Positions 1 through 7,700 of a stretch of 11,236 nt of DNA are shown in pieces. The notes beneath the pieces were generated by a model that worked only from the letters and a program-made list of their open reading frames with translations, searched no databases and was not told where the DNA came from. The position numbers were made by a program, and so were the translations under genes. The stretch's first letter is position 1. Every line of letters starts with the position of its first letter. Source of the DNA: Phoronis ovalis (Eukaryota; Phoronida; Phoronidae); contig JAOXYB010055156.1 of the NCBI GenBank assembly GCA_028565635.1, positions 1-11,236 of the forward strand. The letters run 5' to 3'.

Positions 1-1803
1 TTTTGTTTGAAGAAATATTTGTTTTTTAAAGTTAAATGTACCAAAATTTGATAGGATTATTTGAGCTAGGGTAACAACATGAATTTTGTCATTAGTGATT
101 GTGTAATTTTCCGAAAGTAGCGGAATACCAAAACATTTTTGGTGGTTATGCCTGAACGAAAAATTAATTGCAGGTAGATGCGTATTAGTCTCAAGTTTGT
201 AACACGTATATTTTTCACGCAACGTTCAGAAATTTTTTATTATGATTTATGTTGCTATGGAAGTGTCCTTGCACCAGCTATATACTCTCTGTTGTCCAAT
301 ATAGTATACTCGCACCGTATTTAATTCTTGATCAGAATTATTGTTGTTGATATTATATTTTTTATGTTTCAATTTCAATGCCAAACATATCATATTGCCA
401 TTTTTAAGAAGCTACTTTTACAGTCACATTGTTACTACTGTAACATTTATGTTACACATACTTTACATGTACACGTGTGGTCTGCAAAACTAGTACTTGT
501 GATATATACTGTATATATTTTTGCATTGATTTATCTGTGATATTATTGTTTTTAGTTGTTTAATGTATAGATCAATGTAATTTACAGTACATGTTCGGTT
601 TGCTTTATTTTTTTGCATTTGTACTTGACCTGTAAAAAATTACTGTTAAATCATAGAGTGAAAAGTGCATATTAGCAGCGCCAAAGAACAGGTTTACAAG
701 ATGATGCAAGATGATACACGAGATCATATAATATAATGTAGAGCCACTTAGCTGTTATTTTAGTATTAGTATACAGCTGTGATATACAGAAATACATTTA
801 AAAAATGGACAATAGGTTTCTCTTAGTATCTTAGTTTTGGGATTACAAAATTAGTTTTGTGATTACCTCAATTCTTTACTCTTTTTCACTTGGGATGTCA
901 GTTTACAATGACTGCAGATCTGTTTTAAGTGTATAAGAGTTTTTTTTTACCTAGTATACGTCTATAATTCATTACCAAAGCACATCATCCAAACATCTAT
1001 ACTCTCTTTTCGACTTAGGCCAAGGCAGGCATATGGTTCATATTCAGGGATCCCATCTTCAATCATCCTTAGCTGATTTTTAGGATTCAAACGAAGAATT
1101 GTAACAATTTTCACTCAGGATATGTGATTTACAAATCAAAGTAAAGTTTTACAAAAAAAAGAGCAAAACATGCTTCCATATAGCAGGAAAGGATCAGGGT
1201 GGATAATCTGTCCGACCTAATAACAATGACATTTGTCGCCAGGCCGATTTTAACACGTAAAAATCAACCGAAAAATATATTTTGGCCAAAGTTACCATGT
1301 TAAAAAAATTGAATATGCACATTATCGAGTACGTCTAGGTACCTAGAGATGTGTTTTGAGTTTTCTAATTTCATATTTACAAAAACAATATGAAACATGG
1401 TTTTAGGATTCAAATTATATCCCGTTTAAATATTTCTATAGGCCCGTCTATAGGCAGGATTATATACTCGGGTTCAGTTTAGATGAAATGTTTTCGTATA
1501 ATTTTCCCGTCTAAATATACTCACACGTTAGAAATATCTATTTTTTATTTCGATCAGCAACAATTCATATTTGATATACTGGCACTTTGCAATAGAGAAG
1601 CAGTCATTTAGACTAACGCAATTTTGCACTCTTCTTTTAAGTATATACTTATCATGTATTTTTATTTAACTATACATTGAATTGTTAACATTCCTTATGC
1701 AACAAATATCAAAACGAAACTTTATCTTATCCAGTAAAGCATATTTTAAAAAAAATGGTGTGTTTTATGTAAATGTACTGTTATGTAATAAAATCCTGAA
1801 TAA
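1..1803. other. Non-coding, AT-rich; no gene seen
   Basis: No reading frame here looks like protein. There are only small repeats: a 14-mer TTTTAGGATTCAAA occurs at 1078-1091 and 1401-1414, and CTATAGGC occurs at 1436-1443 and 1448-1455. No transfer RNA shape or transposon end is visible. Confidence 0.5.
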
Positions 1804-1968
1804 TGTGTAAGGTTGTGTAGCCAGCTGTCCAATACCAGCGTGATTTTTGTCCTCGGGAAGTCACGAAAGGTGGAGTTATCCATGTTGAGAGTCGTTGATG
1901 GGAACTGTACACAAGAGTTAGATGAATTAATAGCGGACAGGGTAACCATTACAAGATACCACCTTTAG
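1804..1968 (+). other. Short open stretch, possible last exon of an upstream gene or coding remnant
   Basis: Fifty-four codons without a stop between TAA at 1801 and TAG at 1966-1968. The translation includes SVIFVLGKSRKVELSMLRVV and CTQELDELIADRVTITRYHL, which has the mixed charged/hydrophobic look of real protein. The stretch appears less AT-rich than its surroundings, and an AATAAA lies about 108 nt after the stop at 2076. An acceptor could be CCAG at 1824 or 1838, but neither has a good pyrimidine tract. I recognise no family. The opposite strand is also open here for about 67 codons, so base composition alone could explain it. Confidence 0.2.
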
Positions 1969-2075
1969 TTCTCTCGCTATTTCTCTACGAACTACCAGAT
2001 GAGTAAGAGAGCAATTCTAATCCCTACACTGATTCATCTCCTATCCGTTATAAGGTGAAAATGAAAGAGTTTGAC

Positions 2076-2081
2076 AATAAA
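2076..2081 (+). terminator. Possible polyadenylation signal AATAAA
   Basis: AATAAA followed by an A run, 108 nt downstream of the TAG that ends the open stretch at 1804-1968. It is meaningful only if that stretch is a terminal exon; such hexamers arise often by chance in DNA this AT-rich. Confidence 0.15.
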
Positions 2082-3983
2082 AAAAAATATTACCAAATTC
2101 ACACCAGTTTCTGGGACTAGGTAATGCTGCATCAAGTTTTCTAGTTCTAGTTTTTATAAGTTTTCGATTTTCATCACCAAATTTAAAATCTATTGGATTT
2201 TGAGATAAACCCTCGGGCTAAACCCCCTAAACCTATTCGGTAAATGTGCTATCTGTGGGGAAACCTTGGTCCGGAAGTAAAAATAGTGCATGCATACTAA
2301 TCGATAAACCAGCCAATGAACAAAGCGGTGTGTAAACAAAGCCAAAAAAATAAGGTTATATCCGGGGTTTACTCCAAGAACACTAAAGTGGATATTAAAG
2401 CCTATCAGACGGTACTGTACCTACCCAGACCATGTATGCACCCTGCGAACTTTGTTTAAAGACGCCTTTAAATTCAAAACCGGGGGTACTCAATATAAAG
2501 TTATTTCTTGGTGGGGGCAGCGAGGATTTTGGATTTGGATTGTATACTTTTTTCTTTTTTTTTTGGATTGCTGTCCACTGCTTACAGCGAATGATTTGGA
2601 TTACTACCAGGTTTGTACCCATAAATAAATTTTGGAATTTGTTTTGAATCAATCAGTTTACGTATTGCTACTCAAATATTGTTACATTTTGGATTACTAT
2701 CCTTATATTTCAAAAAGATTGGATTGGGTTTAACTTTTTTTTTACTACCACAAGCTAAAATTTTGGATTGGGTTGGGAGGCCGGCATCCCACATTCAAAA
2801 AAACATCAGTGCCCCCCTCCCCGGCTTCCGGGTTTTCTGCCAGTGATGTAAGCATGAGTTTTATTCAAATTTAAAAGTTTTTTCCTGGTTTTTACCCGGT
2901 TTTTGTCAATATTGTGAGGTGGTTATAAATGACTTGGAAAAAATTGGGTGTAGAATAAAACTGTAACAGTCACCAAAGAATCATTTCCTGTATCATCTGT
3001 GCGCATCTGTAATCACCATGTATTAAATTGTACATGTATCTAAACATGTTTTTCACATATTCTTGATTAAATATATTCATGGCCTATACATTCTTTTTTA
3101 TCTTTGATGATACAGAGACACAATCTAGTGGTGGAAAGCAGAATTTTTGAGAGGTGTTCCTCTGGAGTACAGTTTGCAATAAAATTGATAAGAAATTGTA
3201 AAAAAATAGTTATGGTTCATATTTTACATAGAAGTTAAATTGAAAATATCTTCAAATCCAAGTTCCCATGATTAAAATAAAATAAAATTATGCAGTGGTG
3301 TAGTATTATTTATTTTGCTAAAAAGGACACATTTAGAGCAGTGTGTGCCGTAAAAGCGATGCTCGATTATAAAAAAGGTGTTACAGTTCCACACAATGTG
3401 ATAAAGTTACAAGAAAGTAAGATGAAGTATATGCAATTGACCCTTTTCTAAAGAAATAAGAAACTTCTGAAAAATGACTCGGAGTTATTGATGTGCTAGA
3501 ATTTCTGCTTTGTAATTAAGCTGCATTGATTAACCTTATATCATTCTTGAAAACTGTCAAGTAACATTATTCAAAATCTTCGATTCCTTATGTTTGGATA
3601 TAATGCTATAAATTATCTCTTTATTTCAGCCTCTAAATTATGTTTTCCTGTGCCGAAATTAATAATGATCTCCCCTGCATTAGGAAAACAATTTTGAGGT
3701 AGAGATATAATTAACGGAGCATCATGCAAAAAATAAAGAAAATCGGTGGATCAAGATACCTGGGAATTTTTTTCCAATATAGCACCTGATTATAATAAAT
3801 AATTGCTCTTCAAATACATCCTGTAAAAGTTTAAGACTGATTTAGCTGTGATGCTGGTGCAAGGAAAAAGGAACATTGAAGGAATGCAAAGTTATCCGAT
3901 GTAAAATCATTTATATAATGATTTCGAGCTTCTTTGGGCAAAGTTTGCAGTAGCACAAAATTTAAGAAGATTTGCTTTCCTCT
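2082..3983. other. Non-coding, AT-rich; no gene seen apart from the repeat cluster
   Basis: Reading frames here are short and low in complexity, including one with five phenylalanines in a row encoded by the T run at about 2548-2564. The TTGGATT cluster at 2529-2769 is listed separately. A small (AAAAT)3 run is at about 3274-3290. Confidence 0.5.
2529..2775. repeat. Cluster of TTGGATT motifs, probably a decayed minisatellite
   Basis: TTGGATT starts at 2529, 2535, 2563, 2596, 2689, 2719 and 2763, seven copies in about 240 nt and all on one strand. Flanks partly repeat too: TTTGGATTACTACC (from 2595) and TTTGGATTACTATCC (from 2688), then GGATTGGGTT at 2721 and 2765, with another TTTACTACC between the last two. 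Spacings after the first pair are 28, 33, 93, 30 and 44 nt, close to multiples of about 31 apart from the last. Short GGGGGCA/TGCCCCC segments in opposite orientation flank the cluster (2513-2519, 2810-2816), which may be chance. Confidence 0.45.
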
Positions 3984-4060
3984 TTTAGGAGTTATCGCAG
4001 TAAAGTAGTGATGAACAGTGCACCTATAAACGTATACTGGGCCAGCCCTTAAAATCATGA
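3984..4060 (+). pseudogene. Decayed duplicate of the start of coding exon 1
   Basis: The ATG at 4011 begins MNSAPINVYWASP and stops at TAA 4050-4052. The real exon begins MGSAPINVYLIYP, so 9 of 13 residues match. Over the first 30 nt after each ATG, 25 bases match, and two of the five differences are silent third-codon changes. Similarity continues a little upstream: TTTAGGAG lies at 3984-3991 and 4322-4329, and both ATGs are preceded by TAGTG. The two ATGs are 358 nt apart. The copy is cut off by the stop and then loses similarity, so it is probably a relic of a tandem duplication or of a neighbouring paralogue. A role as an alternative 5' exon or upstream ORF is possible but has no direct support. 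Confidence 0.7.
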
Positions 4061-4216
4061 CTTTATAGGCCTACCCCGGAAGCGTACTATATTATTAGGT
4101 CAAAGGTCGGATATTTCCCGGCGTTACGGCTAGAATGTTTACTACGTAGTTACAAGAAAATATGCTTGGAGAGGTCATGTAATCACCTGGTTAGTAATAC
4201 ACCTATATGTGGGTTC

Positions 4217-4230
4217 TGTATATATCTATA
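4217..4230 (+). promoter_or_regulatory. Possible TATA-like element
   Basis: An AT-only alternating stretch (CTGTATATATCTATAG) lies about 140-150 nt upstream of the chosen ATG, which would place a transcription start near 4250 and leave a short 5' leader. Such stretches are common in this AT-rich DNA, and an upstream non-coding exon with an acceptor at 4325 (TAATTTAG) is an alternative. Confidence 0.2.
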
Positions 4231-4368
4231 GCAAGAGCAAAGAAGAAAGCAAACACTTTGAGACTCGTAGCTCTTTCGGAGCAGCTAGCCGGGGCTAATA
4301 GAGAGTTTATCGGATATATAATTTAGGAGGTACATAATTTGTAATAAAGTACCCCGTCATTTATAGTG

Positions 4369-4798
4369 ATGGGCAGTGCGCCTATTAACGTATACTTGAT
4401 CTACCCTCGAGATGCTGATCATGAAAGCTGTTTAGAAAAGGTTTACAACATATTAAATAGTGACGAGTGCTATAAATGTTCATATCTTGGTAAAGAGCCT
4501 GGTAAACATGACATTGACTATGCTATCAGAGCTGCTGAGTGTCGTAAAATAATTGTTCTTGTACCGAATGGAAAAGATATCATAAAGGAAGAAAGAATGT
4601 ATTGGTGGCAGGTATGTCAAGCTAAGTGGAAAGACGTTCATTCCTGCAATTTTGAGAATGCATTGATATATGTAACTTGCCATGGAGAAGTACAAGACGA
4701 CAGTTTAGTGGGACTTCTGGAAGGTCAAGAAATACTCAACATTGATGATCCAGAGATTGAAAACAAATTGAAAGTTATGCTACACTGCAAAATTCGAG
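4369..4798 (+). CDS. Coding exon 1: TIR-like domain
   Basis: Encodes residues 1-143 plus the first base of codon 144. INVYLIYP (6-13) fits the first TIR beta strand and is followed by an acidic turn (RDAD) and an amphipathic helix. GKEPGKHDIDYAI (41-53) fits the box-2 region, with the PG of the BB loop at 44-45, and KIIVLVP (60-66) fits the following strand, where many TIRs have a VLSP-like motif. W79, W80, Q81 and A85 lie where TIRs usually have a WC..E....A pattern, so the glutamate used by NAD-cleaving TIRs seems to be Gln here. The exon ends CGAG|GTAAAT, a good donor. The fold call rests on motif order rather than an alignment; a SEFIR-type relative is the main alternative. If the intron were retained, the frame would add GKFIVI and stop at 4816-4818. 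Confidence 0.75.
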
Positions 4799-7700
4799 GT
4801 AAATTTATTGTTATTTAATTTATTATAATACTATACTAAAAATATTAGAAATGTTACGTTTATTGGTTAAGCCGGGTTGCATGCGTATATTATATGATTA
4901 CCATTGTATTTATGACTGAATAGAAATTCCCGCTAAGAATTAATAAACAATATGTTACTATTGAGGTGGATGGGAAAATCAATTTTATTCTTATGCCATA
5001 TACTGATTATGGTTAATAAACATATTATAATTTGGTAACGTACTTATTTCGAAAAATCGTCTAGCTATAACCACTATTTGACAATCTGCCTTTCAGTTAG
5101 AATTGCACCTTGTACAGCTGATCAGCATGTGCAAATTAATCTTACTATTTCTTACCTACTGCAGGTAAAAAAATGTTAGTAAATGTACCAAAGCTCCCAA
5201 AGTATTACGTCATCAGAGAAGACAACGAGAACGAAATAACAGATTTGCTTAGAAAACATTCCATTGTTGGAATATTAGGTATGGGCGGAATTGGAAAGAC
5301 GACATTAGCAACAGCCACCGTAAAGAATTGGGAAACTGAGATGAAGGTATACTGGGTAAATTTCAGCACAAATCCAACAACTTCTAATAATACACAATAC
5401 ACACAGGACTCTGCTCTTAGTGCTTTAAATCAAATGTACAAGAATCTGTTACTTTGTGGTACCAAAGTGTTTTCTAATGTAGGTGAAGGAAGGCAATGGT
5501 TAGAAAAATATAGTAAGGATAGGAAACTCCTTCTCGTGTTAGACAATGTAAGTAGTGAATACGATGCAGATGCATTCAATGTGCTGGGTAGAGAGTGTAA
5601 AATGCTAATAACGACCAGAAATGAACACGTTATTTCGAAATTACAAGGGAAGAGTCATCATGTTGGCCCTTTAAAAGCTTGTAAAGCTTTTGAGCTCTTC
5701 GTTAAAAGAGCAAAGTTTGAGGAAACTAACATAGTTGAAGTAAATGAATTTGTAGAAAAAATTCTTAAAAACCTTCAAGGGTTGCCTTTAGCAATAACAT
5801 TGGTTGCCTCTGCATTGTATAGCTCCACGAGTTCTATTTTATTGGTTAAAAACTTGCGTAAGACAATAGATCGCTTAGATGTTATCCTTTCTAAAGCAAG
5901 TCTGATACCGTCAGAGTATGATAAAATTGCCCTTAAAGCTTCATTTGATATAAGTTTTAAGGCTCTGGAAGGATCACCAGGATACTTAAATATGGGTTTA
6001 TCATTAATTCAGGAGATTTTAATAGATTGTGCAATTTTTTGTGAAGGTGCAAAAATGATATCTGCTGTGTTTCACATGTTGAAATGTTATGACTCGGGTA
6101 GAGAAATCAAACAGGTCGATATTAAAGATTGTCTAGATATTTTAGTCACAAGTTCTCTTTTGAGTTATATGCTCAAACAGAAGATGCAGAAAACGTAGAA
6201 ATTCCCTTTATTATTCATGACTTGTTGCTAAAATATGTAAAGGACAAGGCCAGTAGTATATTTGGTGATGCCTGGCTGTCTGAGAGGCACAGAACTCTCT
6301 TGCTTTGTTATTGTGATATGTCCTCATGTCAAGCCAGTGTTGCATCTAACAAACCTCCAGATTGTCATGAAATTGGAAATGCATTGGATCGTATTGAAGG
6401 TATTGCTAGTGACGTTTCCTACATGAATTTCATGGCTCCAAATAGGAATTATACATGTAGGGAATGGTGGACAATCGAGGATCGGAATGGTTATTTGTTT
6501 AAGTATTTAGCATTCCATTTATTAGAGGGTGGCTTACATGAAGAACTGAGTTTTTTGCTGTTGGAATACAAGTGGTATATCGCGAAAATTGAGCAATGCG
6601 ATATAGTTTCTTTAATAACTGACTTTAAACAACTTAAAAAGAGTACTTGTAGTACATATAAAAAAGAACACGAGCTGCTTTTGCACACGTTTGAAATGTC
6701 TGCAGCGGAAATCGCAAAGAATAAATCTTCTTTGCCCCGGCAGCTGGTCGGTCGTTTACTGGGCTATCCAACCTTTGAATCATTGTGTTCTGAAATATGT
6801 ACTCAAGCTTCATCTAATAGGTCAAGTCATTTCATGTTGCCGATTTCTGCTTGTCTGCATTCTCCTGACTGGTATTTATATAAAGATTTATCACCGCCAC
6901 ATGGTGAACACATAACGGCTTTAGGTGTGTTTAATGATGAAGTCATAACAGGGTCTAGCGTTTTTAAATTGAGAACTTTGAACCCGGAAACACGACAGGA
7001 AAATGTGTTTGGTGGTGCTTTGGGATTTAAGAGTAATTATGGTGTTTCTGCATCAGTTAATGAATCATTGATGACGCCCAGTAAACCGATGACGATTGCA
7101 GGCCATCTAGGAATGGTTACAGTTGTTTCCATTGATTTTAAACAGCGGTTTATTATTTCTGGATCTACAACAAATGGCTATCCTATGCTGTATTGGGCAT
7201 TCCCAGACAAGCAACATTACGATGTCAGATGCATAAGACCTATTCTGTTAAACAAACACACAAAGGTAGTCAGAAGTATTAAGGTGTCTAAGGATGGTAA
7301 TTATATTGTGTCTGGCTCTAGTGACAAAACAATCTGTATATGGAAGGTTAATGAGGACCACACACAACCACCACATTTGGAACATGTTCTGGTTTCTCAT
7401 ACGGAGCCTGTTCTTAGTGTTTGCATTACAAGTGACTGCACGGAAATTGTTTCCGTAGGTGCTGATTCCAGAGTTATTTTATGGGATTTAAAAAGGGGAA
7501 AATTACTATCAAAGTATCAGAACCATTCCAAAAAGAGGAGTAACATAATATTTCATTGCGTTGATGTACACACATTTTCTGATGGCGTTTCAATAGCGTT
7601 GGTCGGTGGACAAGATAAAAAAATAAAAATTTTCAAAATTGCTCAATCTTTAGAATTTGTGAAGGAACTTGATTCCTGTCATGAACTATTAGAAGACCGT

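Noticed and set aside
328-540. A 70-codon + strand open frame
   Set aside because: The translation is low-complexity hydrophobic and reflects A/T richness. There is no domain, start context or splice support.
2219-2371. TAAACCCC and GGGGTTTA as inverted terminal repeats of a small transposon
   Set aside because: Only 8 bp match, with no target-site duplication, so chance is likely.
2395-2652. Open frames on both strands across the TTGGATT cluster
   Set aside because: They arise from the repeats and T/A runs; the translations contain Phe and Lys homopolymers.
3831-4058. A minus strand open frame of 75 codons
   Set aside because: It is antisense to the duplicated exon start and shows no recognisable protein features.
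5097-5164. Alternative acceptor CTTTCAG ending at 5096
   Set aside because: Using it shifts the frame and reaches a TAG at 5177-5179, so NB-ARC would be lost.
6129-6131. TTG as a start for the second long frame
   Set aside because: It is not an animal start codon, and the frame simply continues the NB-ARC protein after the frame break.
6157-6163. Programmed -1 frameshift site
   Set aside because: The heptamer around CTTTTG does not fit X XXY YYZ in the upstream frame and I see no clear downstream stem; an indel is simpler.
6152-6189. Introns of 17-38 nt spanning the frame break
   Set aside because: Some sizes restore frame, but donors such as GTTATA and GTTCTC are weak and the lengths are below what animal splicing normally uses.
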